In this document: in pieces, positions 15,718 through 25,500 of the stretch
Numbering within the stretch: the stretch's first letter is position 1
How the letters are laid out: each line of letters opens with the position of its first letter
NCBI RefSeq assembly: GCF_007830455.1
Contig: NZ_VLLB01000012.1
Coordinates: 1 to 64,000 of the forward strand
Direction: 5' to 3'
Source: Pseudoduganella lurida
GTDB lineage: Bacteria > Pseudomonadota > Gammaproteobacteria > Burkholderiales > Burkholderiaceae_D
Length of the DNA stretch: 64,000 nt
Notes under the pieces: model-generated
The model's database searches: none
What the model was told of the DNA's origin: nothing
What the model saw: only the letters and a program-made list of their open reading frames with translations
Made by a program: the position numbers and the translations under genes

Positions 15718-17172
15718 TCAGCCGCGCTTGCGCTGGTTGCGCGGGAACCGCAGCTGGTAGTGGAGCCCCATGCCGGGTGCGCTGGTGACGTTGATGGCGC
15801 CGGCCAGCGGGCCGGTGGCGAGGTTGTACAGGATGTGCGCGCCGAGGCCCGAGCCGCCGCTGCCCCGCTTCGTCGTGAAGAACGGATCGAACAGCTGCGC
15901 CAGCGTGTGCGGATCCATGCCGGCGCCGTCGTCGCTGTAATCGAACAGCACTTCTTCACCCTCGGCACGGCACTTGATGCGGATGGTGCCCGCCTGGTCC
16001 TCGCCGAAGCCGTGCACCAGCGAGTTCTCCACCATGTTCGTGACGATCTGCGACACCGCGCCCGGGAAGCTGTCCAGGTGGATGTCCGGCGGGCAGTCCA
16101 CCTCCACCTTCACCGGCTTGCCCTTCAGCTTCGGCTGCAGCGACAGCAGCACCTCGGCCAGGTACTTCGCCAGATTGAAGTGGCGCACGTTCTCCGACGA
16201 CTGGTCCACCGCCACCTGCTTGAAGCTGCGCACCAGGGCCGCCGCGCGCTGCGTGTTGGTGGTCATGATGCGCAGCGACTGGTCGATGGTGTCGAAGAAG
16301 CCGTTCAGGCCCTCTTCATCCAGCTCGCCGGCCGCCAGTTCTTCCTTCGTGAGCTTCAGCTCCTGCACCAGGTGCGAGGTGGCCGTGACGCAGATGCCCA
16401 GCGGCGTATTGATCTCGTGTGCCACGCCCGCCACCAGCCGGCCCAGCGACGCCAGCTTCTCCTGCCGCACCAGTTCCGACTGCGCCTGCTGCAAACGCGT
16501 GAGCGCGCTGGCCAGCGCCGCGTTCTGTTCTTCCAGCGAGGCCTTGGCCTTGCCGATCGCTTCCTCGGCGCGGCGCCGCTCCGCCACCTCGTGCTCGAGG
16601 CGCAGCGTGCGTTCGCTGACGGCCCGCTCCAGCCGGTCCATGCTCTGCAGGCCCTGCAGCGCGGACGACACGTGGTTGGCGATCAGCGCGAACAGCGCCT
16701 GGTCCTCGCCGCTGTAGGTATGTTCGCTGTCGTAGCTCTGGATGACGATGGCGCCCAGCGTCTGGTGGTTCTGGTCCTGCAGCGGGGAGCCCATCCAGTG
16801 CTCGGCGACGGTGCCGACGCCGTAGGAGGCGACCTGGCGGCGTGACAGGTGCTCGGCCGCCGTCATCACCAGCCGCTGGCCGTTCAGGATCACCCACGCG
16901 GTCGGCGATTCGTCCGGCGAGGCCAGCGTGATCACCTCGCCCGGATCGGGCGGCAGGTCGGCCTCGTCGACGAAGTACACGAAGCGCACCGCATTGGTGG
17001 GGCCATCGCGGTCGTTCAGCGCCACATAGAAGTTCGCCGCGTACATGATGCGGCCCAGCGCCGCGTGCACGGCGCGCAGGAACTGCACGATGTCCGTGCA
17101 GCTGGTCGACAGCTGGCCGATCTCCAGCAGCATGGACTGGACGGCTTCGAGGCGGCGCAGGCGATCTTCCAT
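15718..17172 (-). CDS. GAF-domain sensor histidine kinase
   Basis: This 484-residue soluble kinase has a GAF-like sensor (about 20-175), a long coiled coil (about 178-245), an H-box GVAHEINTPLG with His252, and an ATPase domain with an N box (NMVENSLVHG), DDGAGMD and a G-rich lid (GSGGSGLGAHI). The absence of membrane segments suggests it senses a cytosolic signal. I prefer the ATG at 17172, preceded by GGGAG, over an in-frame ATG 14 codons upstream. It is convergent with the REC-HD-GYP regulator and may phosphorylate it. Confidence 0.92.
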   Translation of the reverse strand: MEDRLRRLEAVQSMLLEIGQLSTSCTDIVQFLRAVHAALGRIMYAANFYVALNDRDGPTNAVRFVYFVDEADLPPDPGEVITLASPDESPTAWVILNGQRLVMTAAEHLSRRQVASYGVGTVAEHWMGSPLQDQNHQTLGAIVIQSYDSEHTYSGEDQALFALIANHVSSALQGLQSMDRLERAVSERTLRLEHEVAERRRAEEAIGKAKASLEEQNAALASALTRLQQAQSELVRQEKLASLGRLVAGVAHEINTPLGICVTATSHLVQELKLTKEELAAGELDEEGLNGFFDTIDQSLRIMTTNTQRAAALVRSFKQVAVDQSSENVRHFNLAKYLAEVLLSLQPKLKGKPVKVEVDCPPDIHLDSFPGAVSQIVTNMVENSLVHGFGEDQAGTIRIKCRAEGEEVLFDYSDDGAGMDPHTLAQLFDPFFTTKRGSGGSGLGAHILYNLATGPLAGAINVTSAPGMGLHYQLRFPRNQRKRG

Positions 17173-17290
17173 CGGACTCCCTGAATGACTGCTCACATAA
17201 TTATGAAAATGCATTCGGGAAATATAACAGGCGCACCGCGCCGCGGCCAGAGCCGGCGCGCCGAAACAACAGTCCTGCCAGTGACCCGGT

Positions 17291-17902
17291 TCAGCGGGGC
17301 TTCCGGTAGCCGCCCTCGATCCACTCCATGGCGCTCGCTTGCGACAGCTTGAAATCGGGCCGCACGCGCACCGAAGCGAGTTCGCTGCCGTATTCCTCGG
17401 TGGCGGTCAGGGTGGCGTAGGGATCGTCTTCATCCGGCGTGATCACCAGCTTCACGTTGACGGCCGTGCCATCCTCGAGCGTGATGCGCACGGACTTGTG
17501 CAGGCGCGCATGCAGCTGCTGCTCGTGGCGGCGGATCACTTCGTTGGCCGTCTTCACCAGCGTGTGGAAGGCGGGCGTGTCGAGCGGCTTCGGGTTCTTC
17601 TTGTCGCGGCCCATCGTCCAGGGACCGACCAGCGCCGGCTCCGGCTCGCCATCCATGATCATCGCCACGGCCCAGCCATCGTCATCGTCGTTCTTGATGA
17701 CGCGGGCCGTCCAGCCCTGGCCCTGCCAGACGCGGTCTTCCTGGATCAGTGCAGGCTCGTCGTCTTCGGGCACGTCGTCTTCGGGTTCGGCCGGGGTTGC
17801 AGCAGGTTCGGAGGCAACGGCACCGGTGCCTCCGTGGGCCGCGGCGCCGTGCGTGGGCGCCTCGTCGGCTGCGCGTTCCATTTGCTCGATCAGATCCACC
17901 AC
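17291..17902 (-). CDS. Hypothetical acidic protein (GTG start)
   Basis: The 203-residue protein has an Ala/Glu/Asp-rich N-terminal third (PEDDVPEDDEPALIQED) and a more ordered C-terminal part (about 58-203) with ARVIKNDDDDGWAVAMIMDG. I do not recognise a family. It has no signal peptide or membrane segment. The GTG at 17902 is preceded by AGGAGG, so the gene is likely real. It has its own promoter region and is divergent from the porin gene. Confidence 0.7.
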   Translation of the reverse strand: MVDLIEQMERAADEAPTHGAAAHGGTGAVASEPAATPAEPEDDVPEDDEPALIQEDRVWQGQGWTARVIKNDDDDGWAVAMIMDGEPEPALVGPWTMGRDKKNPKPLDTPAFHTLVKTANEVIRRHEQQLHARLHKSVRITLEDGTAVNVKLVITPDEDDPYATLTATEEYGSELASVRVRPDFKLSQASAMEWIEGGYRKPR

Positions 17903-18028
17903 GTACGTCCTCCTCGAATACTGTATATAAAACCAGTACTATAGCAGCGAACCCGCGCAATGGGAACCGTGTTCGCCCCTACCGATGGGGGATGCCCCGA
18001 TCAGACCGCCGCCGGGACAATCGAAGGC

Positions 18029-19105
18029 ATGAAAAAACCACTCCTGCAGCTAGTTCTGTTCCTGGCCTGCGGTGCCGCCGGCGCCCAGCCGGTGCAGATC
18101 TACGGGCGCCTGAACGTGTCGTTCGAAGCGTTGCGCGCCGCCGGCGTGCATGCCGAACGGCTCTCCAACAACCGCTCCGTGCTGGGCTTCCGTGGCAGCG
18201 AGGACCTGGGCGACGGCATGAAGGCCGTGTTCCAGATCGAAGGCACGCTGTCGCCCGACACCGGTGCCGGCTCGCTGGCCCAGCGCGACACCCGGGTCGG
18301 CATCGAAGGGCCCTGGGGCACGCTGTTCGCGGGCCACTGGATCACGGCCTACAACAGCGCCACCTCCAGCCTCGATCCGTTCTACCCCACGACGGCCGGC
18401 TACATGAACATCCTCGCCAACGGCGCAGCAGCCAGCACGGACAATGTATCGGACGTAGCCTCGTTCGACCGCCGCCAGGCCAACAGCGTGCACTGGTGGT
18501 CGCCCCGCTGGCGCGGCTGGTCGCTGCGGCTGACGCACGGGCTGGCGGAGGAACGCCCGGCCGGCGGCGCGCATCCCTCGCTGCTGTCGCTGGCGCTGGT
18601 GCACGACGCCGGCCCCTGGTACGCGGTGCTTGCCCACGAACGCCACCACGAATACCACGGCGCGGGCACGGCGGACACGGGAACGAAAGCGGCACTGGCC
18701 TATACCTTCGGCACGGCACGCACCACGCGGCTGGCGCTGATCGGCGAACGGCTGGCGTACGAGCTGCCCGGCAGCCGGCTGGCGCGCAATGCGGCCTATC
18801 TGTCATTAAGTCACCAGGCCGGGCCCCATGGCCTGCGCGCCAGCCTCGGCAAGGCCTTCGATGGCAGCGGCGCGGGCAGCGTGGGCTTCGTGAAGGGTGG
18901 CGACGCGACCGGCGCCTTGAGCGCAACGCTCGGCTACGACTACACGCTGTCGCCACGCACCAGCGTGTATGCCTACCACTCGCGCCTGCACAACGGCGCC
19001 AATGCCGCCTACGACTTCCCGATCAACGGCGCGGCCGCCCTGGCCGGGTCCCTGCAAGGCGCACATCTGGCCGCCACGGCGTTCGGCCTGCGCCACAATT
19101 TCTGA
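18029..19105 (+). CDS. Gram-negative porin
   Basis: This 358-residue protein has a signal peptide (residues 1-19, MKKPLLQLVLFLACGAAGAQ), then the classic betaproteobacterial porin start VQIYGRLNVSFEAL, followed by LGFRGSEDLGDGMKAVFQIEGTL and a C-terminal phenylalanine (GLRHNF), as required for outer-membrane barrel insertion. It should form a trimeric diffusion pore. I chose the ATG at 18029 because it begins the signal peptide. Confidence 0.93.
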   Translation: MKKPLLQLVLFLACGAAGAQPVQIYGRLNVSFEALRAAGVHAERLSNNRSVLGFRGSEDLGDGMKAVFQIEGTLSPDTGAGSLAQRDTRVGIEGPWGTLFAGHWITAYNSATSSLDPFYPTTAGYMNILANGAAASTDNVSDVASFDRRQANSVHWWSPRWRGWSLRLTHGLAEERPAGGAHPSLLSLALVHDAGPWYAVLAHERHHEYHGAGTADTGTKAALAYTFGTARTTRLALIGERLAYELPGSRLARNAAYLSLSHQAGPHGLRASLGKAFDGSGAGSVGFVKGGDATGALSATLGYDYTLSPRTSVYAYHSRLHNGANAAYDFPINGAAALAGSLQGAHLAATAFGLRHNF

Positions 19106-19218
19106 GCGATTTCACCGTTCATGCCGCGAAAGCGGCGGTCTGTCGCTTCGGCGGCACTGGCGCAAGATGGCGCGGGTACAGTTCGATCATTGCGAAAGCC
19201 CACATACCTGGAGCCATC

Positions 19219-19626
19219 ATGAAGAAACTGCTTGCCGTCACCGTCATCGTCCTGCTGTGCATCGCCGCGTCGAACCTGCTGGACGCCTCGTTCCATCCCG
19301 CCTGGGACAACGACTGGCAGATGTACATGGGTGGGGAGGAAATCGACGGCCCGTTCGGCTTCCTGATGGGTGCCCTGATGGCCGGCGGCGGGCTGCTGAT
19401 CGCCGCCGTGGTGCTGGTCTGCGTGGCCGCCTTCATCGGCGTGCTGTTTGCCGGTCTGGGCATCATGGCCGTGGCGGGCTTCGCGATCCTCGCTGCCCTG
19501 CTGGTGGTGGCGCTCGGTGCGGCACTGTCGCCGCTGCTGGTGCCGGTGGCGCTGGTGGTCGGCCTCTGCTGGTTTTTCAATCGCCGCAACAAGCGCCGCG
19601 CCACCGTGAAGGAAGCCGCGGTGTAA
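19219..19626 (+). CDS. Small membrane protein of unknown function
   Basis: The 135-residue protein has an N-terminal hydrophobic segment (residues 1-21), a short periplasmic part rich in aromatic and acidic residues (SFHPAWDNDWQMYMGGEEID), and two or three long Ala/Val/Leu-rich membrane spans (about 47-120). It ends with a basic cytoplasmic tail (NRRNKRRATVKEA). No family is recognised. It lies 113 bases after the porin gene on the same strand. Confidence 0.72.
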   Translation: MKKLLAVTVIVLLCIAASNLLDASFHPAWDNDWQMYMGGEEIDGPFGFLMGALMAGGGLLIAAVVLVCVAAFIGVLFAGLGIMAVAGFAILAALLVVALGAALSPLLVPVALVVGLCWFFNRRNKRRATVKEAAV

Positions 19627-19718
19627 AGGATGCCCGCAGCCCGGGGGTCTGGCCGTCACCGCCGTTGGCGTGGCCCCCGGTCACCGACGTTTCCTGGGGC
19701 CTGTCCCAGCCTTGCACC

Positions 19719-19731
19719 GGTGTCAGGCACC
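19719..19731. repeat. GGTGTCAGGCACC palindrome, one copy
   Basis: This is a variant of the GGTGCCAGGCACC repeat found in three copies at 63.75-63.86 kb. It overlaps the stop codon of queC. Confidence 0.6.
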
Positions 19732-20502
19732 TGCTGCTGCACCGGGTGCGCCACCAGCCGTGGCACCAGCGGCGCCATCAGCTGCAACCGCGGTCGCCGC
19801 CTTCTTCGCCACATAATTCCGGTAGCCCCGCGCCCGCAGCGCACAGGCCGGACACTCCCCGCAGCCATACCCCCAGTCATGCAAGGCGCCCCGCTCGCCC
19901 TTGTAGCAGGTATGCGTGTCGGCGCGGATCAGGTCCACCAGTGCCTGGCCGCCCAGGGTCTCGGCCAGCTCCCACGTCTCGGCCTTGTCCAGCCACATGA
20001 GCGGTGTTTCCAGCTTGTTGCGGGTATCCATGCCCAGGTTCAGGGCCACCTGCAGCGCCTTCATCGTGTCGTCGCGGCAGTCCGGGTAGCCGGAGAAGTC
20101 CGTCTCGCACATGCCGCCCACCAGCACGTTCAGGCCGCGGCGGTAGGCCAGCGTGGCCGCCACCGTCATGAACATCAGGTTGCGTCCCGGGACGAAGGTG
20201 TTCGGCAGGCCGTTGGCCTGCATGGTGATCTCGATATCCTCCGTCATGGCCGTGTGCGACAGCTGGGAGATCAGGCCCAGGTCGATCATGTGGTCCTCGC
20301 CCAGCTTCGCGGCCCAGTCGGGCCGCTGCGCGCGCAGCCTGGCCAGCAGCTGCGGCCGCATCGTCAGCTCGATCGCATGGCGCTGGCCGTAATCGAAACC
20401 GATGGTTTCCACCCGTTCATAACGGTCGAGTGCCCAGGCCAGGCAGGTGGTGGAATCCTGTCCACCGGAGAACAGCACCAGGGCCGCATCGCTTTTCATC
20501 AT
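19723..20502 (-). CDS. queC: 7-cyano-7-deazaguanine synthase QueC
   Basis: This 259-residue protein has the ATP pyrophosphatase loop [14 protein letters not shown] near the N-terminus, and the zinc-binding cysteine cluster [17 protein letters not shown] near the C-terminus. QueC converts 7-carboxy-7-deazaguanine to preQ0 in queuosine synthesis. The core ends around residue 237. The last 20 or so residues are an Ala/Gly tail ([20 protein letters not shown]) whose final codons and stop lie inside a palindromic repeat. I chose the ATG pair at 20502, preceded by GGAAAG, over an ATG 11 codons upstream. Confidence 0.95.
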   Translation of the reverse strand: MMKSDAALVLFSGGQDSTTCLAWALDRYERVETIGFDYGQRHAIELTMRPQLLARLRAQRPDWAAKLGEDHMIDLGLISQLSHTAMTEDIEITMQANGLPNTFVPGRNLMFMTVAATLAYRRGLNVLVGGMCETDFSGYPDCRDDTMKALQVALNLGMDTRNKLETPLMWLDKAETWELAETLGGQALVDLIRADTHTCYKGERGALHDWGYGCGECPACALRARGYRNYVAKKAATAVAADGAAGATAGGAPGAAAGA

Positions 20503-20621
20503 TGCCGTCTTTCCAAAAAAATCCGTGATTCCCACTGTAACCCCCGGTAGTGGTATCCGTACGCCATCTTTCTGGCCGATCCGTTACCATTCCACCCACT
20601 AATCACCGGGGATCACGAATT

Positions 20622-22505
20622 TTGGCACAAGTCGTCAACAAAGTAGCGCGGCTCGCTCAGGCGACGCTGCTGCTGTCGCTCGTCGCGCCGCTGGCAGCGC
20701 ATGCCGCGGGCGCGCAGGAGGATGCACAGCGGGCGGACGAGCAGAAGACCGCGGAGCAGAAGTCCGCAGGACTGAAATACAACGTCCGCATCAATGCGCC
20801 CGGCAAGCTCGACGACCTGCTGGAGGAAAACCTGGACCTGCTGCGCTACCGCGGCAATCCCCGCACGGACATGGAACAGCTGCGCCGCATGGTGCGCACC
20901 GCGCCCGCGCAGGCCAACACGCTGCTGGCCACGGAAGGCTATTACACACCGGTGGTCACCGTGCGCCTGGATGAAACGGGCAGCACGCCAACCGTCATCG
21001 TCGATGTCACCCCCGGCGAACCGACGCTGGTGGGCGGCGTGGAGATCGTGCTGAACGGCTTCGAATCGTCGCCCGAGTCGCCGTTCGACAAGGAGGCCCT
21101 GAAAGCCAGCTGGCCCCTGCCGCAGGGCGAACGGTTCCGGCAGGGCGACTGGGAAAGCGCCAAGCGCGCCATCCTGCGTGCCGTGGTGCAGACCCGCTAT
21201 CCGCGCGCGCAGATGACGGAGAGCGTGGCCACCGTCGATCCCGAAACGAAGCGCGCGCTGCTGCGCGTGGCCCTGGACAGCGGCCCGGAAATGCGCTTCG
21301 GCGAGCTGAAGATCGAGGGCCTGAAACGCTATCCGGAAGCGGTCATCCGCAACCTGAACAAGATCCAGCCGGGCGACGTGTACAGCGAAGCCGCACTGCA
21401 GGCCCTGCAGTCGAAGCTGCAGGACACCGGCTACTTCGCCGCCGTGGAAGTGACGGCGGACCTGAACACGCTGATCGAACAGCAGCAGGAAGCGGCCGAA
21501 GAGAAACGCACCGGCGCGCCACAGCCTTCGACGCTGGCACCGGTGCCGCTGCTGGTGCACGTGGTGGAAAACAAGCGCAAGAACGTCAGCCTGGGCGTGG
21601 GCTTTTCCACCAACACGGGCGGCCGCACGTCGGTCGCCTATGACGACCTGTCGGTGTGGAACCTGCGCCTGAAAAGCGCGCTCACGCTGGAGCAGAAGAA
21701 GCAGACGGCGCGCGGCGACTTCTACTTCCCCACCACGGCGGACGGCTACAACGACAGCTTCGGCGGCGCGCTGGAACGCAACGACATCGAGGGCGAGGAA
21801 ACCCGCACCGCGTCCGTGTACGCCAAGCGCGCCTGGGGCACGCCGCTGCTGGAGCGCAGCGTGACGGCCGAATACCTGAACGAGAACCGCCGCATCGCCG
21901 GCATCCCGCTCGACGATCCGCAGACCCACTCGATGAGCCTGCCGGTCACGTATGCCGTCACCTGGCGCAAGCTGGACAACCTGGTGTTCCCGAGCCGCGG
22001 CTATGTGCTGAACGCCACGCTGGGCGGCGCGATCCTGCCGATCCTGACGGACCAGAAATTCCTCCGCGCCACCGCGCGCGGCATCACCTACCGGCCGCTG
22101 AACCCGACCAACCTGCTGATCTTCCGCGGCGAAATCGGGGTGCTCGGTGCGGGCAGCCGCAACGGCGTGCCCTCCACTTACCTGTTCCGCGCCGGCGGCG
22201 ACAATTCGGTGCGCGGCTATGCGTACCAGGAGCTGGGCGTGCGCGAAGGCGATGCGACGGTGGGCGGCCGCTACATGGCGACCGCCAGCGCCGAATACCA
22301 GTACTGGTTCAAGCCCACCTGGGGCGCCGCCGTGTTCTACGACGCCGGCAACGCCGCCGATTCGTTCAAGGACCTGCATCCGAAGTCCGGCTACGGCGTC
22401 GGTGCACGATACAAAAGCCCGGTGGGCCCGATCAACGTCGACGTCGCCTATGGCCACGCGGTGAAGAAAGCCCGCCTGCACTTCTCTCTGGGATTCACGT
22501 TCTGA
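20622..22505 (+). CDS. tamA: TamA outer-membrane component of the translocation and assembly module (TTG start)
   Basis: The 627-residue protein belongs to the Omp85 superfamily. A signal peptide (about residues 1-28) is followed by POTRA-type domains (about 50-300; for example FGELKIEGLKRYPEAVIRNL), then a 16-strand barrel with RAGGDNSVRGYAYQELG, the conserved barrel-lid motif, and a C-terminal phenylalanine. TamA works with TamB in outer-membrane protein and lipid trafficking. I take TTG at 20622 as the start because it follows GGGGATCACG and begins the signal peptide; a GTG-type start 24 codons upstream is possible. Its stop overlaps the tamB start by one base. Confidence 0.92.
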   Translation: MAQVVNKVARLAQATLLLSLVAPLAAHAAGAQEDAQRADEQKTAEQKSAGLKYNVRINAPGKLDDLLEENLDLLRYRGNPRTDMEQLRRMVRTAPAQANTLLATEGYYTPVVTVRLDETGSTPTVIVDVTPGEPTLVGGVEIVLNGFESSPESPFDKEALKASWPLPQGERFRQGDWESAKRAILRAVVQTRYPRAQMTESVATVDPETKRALLRVALDSGPEMRFGELKIEGLKRYPEAVIRNLNKIQPGDVYSEAALQALQSKLQDTGYFAAVEVTADLNTLIEQQQEAAEEKRTGAPQPSTLAPVPLLVHVVENKRKNVSLGVGFSTNTGGRTSVAYDDLSVWNLRLKSALTLEQKKQTARGDFYFPTTADGYNDSFGGALERNDIEGEETRTASVYAKRAWGTPLLERSVTAEYLNENRRIAGIPLDDPQTHSMSLPVTYAVTWRKLDNLVFPSRGYVLNATLGGAILPILTDQKFLRATARGITYRPLNPTNLLIFRGEIGVLGAGSRNGVPSTYLFRAGGDNSVRGYAYQELGVREGDATVGGRYMATASAEYQYWFKPTWGAAVFYDAGNAADSFKDLHPKSGYGVGARYKSPVGPINVDVAYGHAVKKARLHFSLGFTF

Positions 22506-25500
22506 TGGCCGACGATATCAACACCACGAACAACGAAGGCGAACCGGTCAAGCTGCCTCGCAAGCAGCGCCGCTGGCTGCGCCGCACGCTGATCGGCGCC
22601 GGCATCACCGTCGTCCTGCTGGGCGGCGCCGTGTGGCTGCTGGGCCGCGAGACCACGCTGCAGCAGATCGCCGAACGCGTGGCGCGCGCCAGCGGCGGCT
22701 CGATCGCCATCACGGGCGTCACGGGCTCGCTGTACGACCACATGCACATCGGCCGCCTCGTCTACAAGGGCGAGAACAGCACGATCACCGCGGCCGACAT
22801 CGACATCGACTGGTCGCCGCTGCAGTTCTTCTCCGCCGGGATCGAGATCGACAAGCTGCGCGTGGCCTCGGTGCTGATGCAGACGACGGCCGAATCGGAC
22901 GAGCCGACGACCCTGCCCGCCTCGCTGGCACCGCCCTTCCGCATCACGGTGGCCGACGCGCAGCTGCTCAAGCTGACGATGGTGAACCTGGTCGGCGTGC
23001 GCAACGATATCGACGACGTGCGTGCGCAGCTGTATGGCGACAAGACCACCTGGCAGCTGAAAAGCGCCAGCGCCGTCACGCCGTTCGGCCGCGTTGCGGC
23101 CAGCGGCACCATCGGCGCGCAGAAGCCGTTCGCACTGAATGCCAAGGCGGCGCTGACCGAAGTGCATATCGCGCCGGGCCAGCCGGCTGCTCAGCTGACG
23201 GCGGCCGCCACCGGCAACCTGTCGCTGATGTCGGTCGCGGTGAAAGGCACTTCGCCGAACGCCACCGGCGACGGCGTCGCCACGCTCACGCCGTTCGAAA
23301 AGATTCCGTTGCAGACGATGGACCTGCGCGCCCATGGCGTGGACCCGTCGCGCTTCCAGTCCGCCTGGCCGAAAGCGAGCCTGGACCTGCGGGTGAAAGC
23401 CGATATCGGGACCAAACAGGAAGTCAGCGGCCTGCTGGAGCTGACCAATACCGCGACGCCCGGCCCGATCGACCAGCAGCTGCTGCCACTGAAGGCGGTC
23501 ACCGCGCGCCTGGGCGGCACGCTGACGGTCGCCACGCTGGACAACCTGCTGATCGACCTCGGCAACGCGGGCCGCTTCACCGGCGCCGGGCGCGTGGAAC
23601 GCACCGGGCCGGAAGGCGGCATCGAGACGGCCGACATCCGCCTGCACACGGACCGCATCGACCTGCGGGCCCTGCACGGCGCGGCCAACAGCACGGCGAT
23701 CGCCGGCGACATCGCGGCGAAGAGCACCGGCAAGCTGCAGACCTTCGACGTGAAGCTGGCCGAGAAGAACCTGCGCCTCGATGCGCAGGCGAAGCTGGAA
23801 GACACGCTGCTGACGATCTCCCGCGCCCGCCTGCAGGCCGGTAAAGGCAGCATCGGCGTGACTGGCCAGGCCAGCCTGAAGGACCAGAAGGACTTCAAGG
23901 CCGCGGCCACCGTCGATCACTTCGATCCTGCCGCGCTGGGCGCCTTCCCGCAGGCGGACCTGAACGCCGCCGCGAACGTGGCCGGCAAGCTGCTGCCGGA
24001 ATGGCAGGCCGGCGTGGACTTCGTCATCCGCCCCAGCCGCTTCTCCGGCCAGACGCTCACCGGCAAGGGCAAGCTGCAGGCCAATGCCCAGCACCTCACC
24101 GGCATCGATGCGAACGTGGCGATGGGCCAGAACACCGTCAACGCGCGCGGCAACTTCGGCCTGCCGGCCGAGAAGCTGGAGTGGAAGCTCGATGCGAAGC
24201 AGCTCGCCGCGATCCAGGGCGACCTGGCCGGCGCCGTCGCGGCCAGCGGCACGGCCACCGGCGGCTACGCGGCACCGCGCACCAGCTTCGACGCGGAAGC
24301 GCGGGGCCTGGGCATGACGGGCGCGAAGGTGCGCGCGCTGGACAGCGTGATCCGCGCCTCCGGCCAGCTGGCCCTGGCCGGCAAGGACAAGCAGCCGGAA
24401 GTGACGATGACGGGCAGCACCCGCCGCGTCAATCCGGCCGCCTTCGCCGCCTCGGCGCCGGCCGGCAGCATCAACGCCACGTTCTCCGGCAACGCGCGCC
24501 TGGCCAAGGACTGGCGCGCCAACATCAACCTGGACATGGGCGCTTCCACCCTGGTGAACGCGCCGCTGACCGGTCACGCGAAAGTGCTGGCCGACCACCG
24601 TCATGTGGACAATGCCGATGTGGACCTGCGCCTGGGCCCGAACAGCCTGCAGGCCCGGGGTGCGTTCGGCGCCACCAACGACCGCCTGAACTGGAAGCTG
24701 GATGCACCGCAGCTGTCCAGCCTGGGCGCCGGCTTCGGCGGCGTGCTGCGCGGTACCGGCACGCTGGGCGGCACGATGGACAAACCGCAGCTGTCCTTCG
24801 GCATCGAAGGCAGCAATGTGCGCGCGTTCACGCAGCACCAGGTCCGCTCGATCAAGGCCACCGGCACCCTGGGCAATGCCGATGCGCTCGTCGCCGACGT
24901 GAACGTGGAAGGCTACACCTCGCCCACGTTCTCGCTGGACCGCGCGCGCCTGCAGACGAGCGGCACGCGCACCCAGCACACGGTGCAGCTGTCCGCCGCG
25001 AACGCCGATTTCGATGCGGCGCTGCGCGTGCGCGGCGGCTGGGCCAACGACACGTGGACGGGCGCCATCGACACGCTGCAGAACCGCGGCCGTTTCGCGC
25101 TGAACCTGCAGTCCCCCGCCCCGCTGGTGATCGCCGCCCCGAAAGGCGCCGGCGTGGCCGGCCTGGCCAATCCGGCCCGCATCGCGCTGACGAACGCCGT
25201 GATCGGCCTGCCGGAAGGCTCCGTGCGCATCGAGAACCTGGAAAAGAACGGTCCGCAGTGGCGCAGCCGCGGCGCGGCGGCCGGCGTGCCCGCCACCTAC
25301 CTGGCGCAGCTCTCGGATGCCTGGCGCGGCCACGTGGTCAGCGACCTGACCCTGGGTGCCAACTGGGCCGTCAACCTGGCGCTGCCGACGACCACGGGCG
25401 CCGCACCGGCGTTGGACGGCTCGGTGAACGTGTTCCGCGAAAAGGGCGACATCACCGTGACGGGCGGCGACAAGCCGATTCCGCTCGGCCTGTCGCAACT

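Noticed and set aside
21656-22504. Upstream extension of the tamB frame into tamA
   Set aside because: TamB-like sequence begins with the anchor after 22505; the upstream part is another frame of the tamA barrel.
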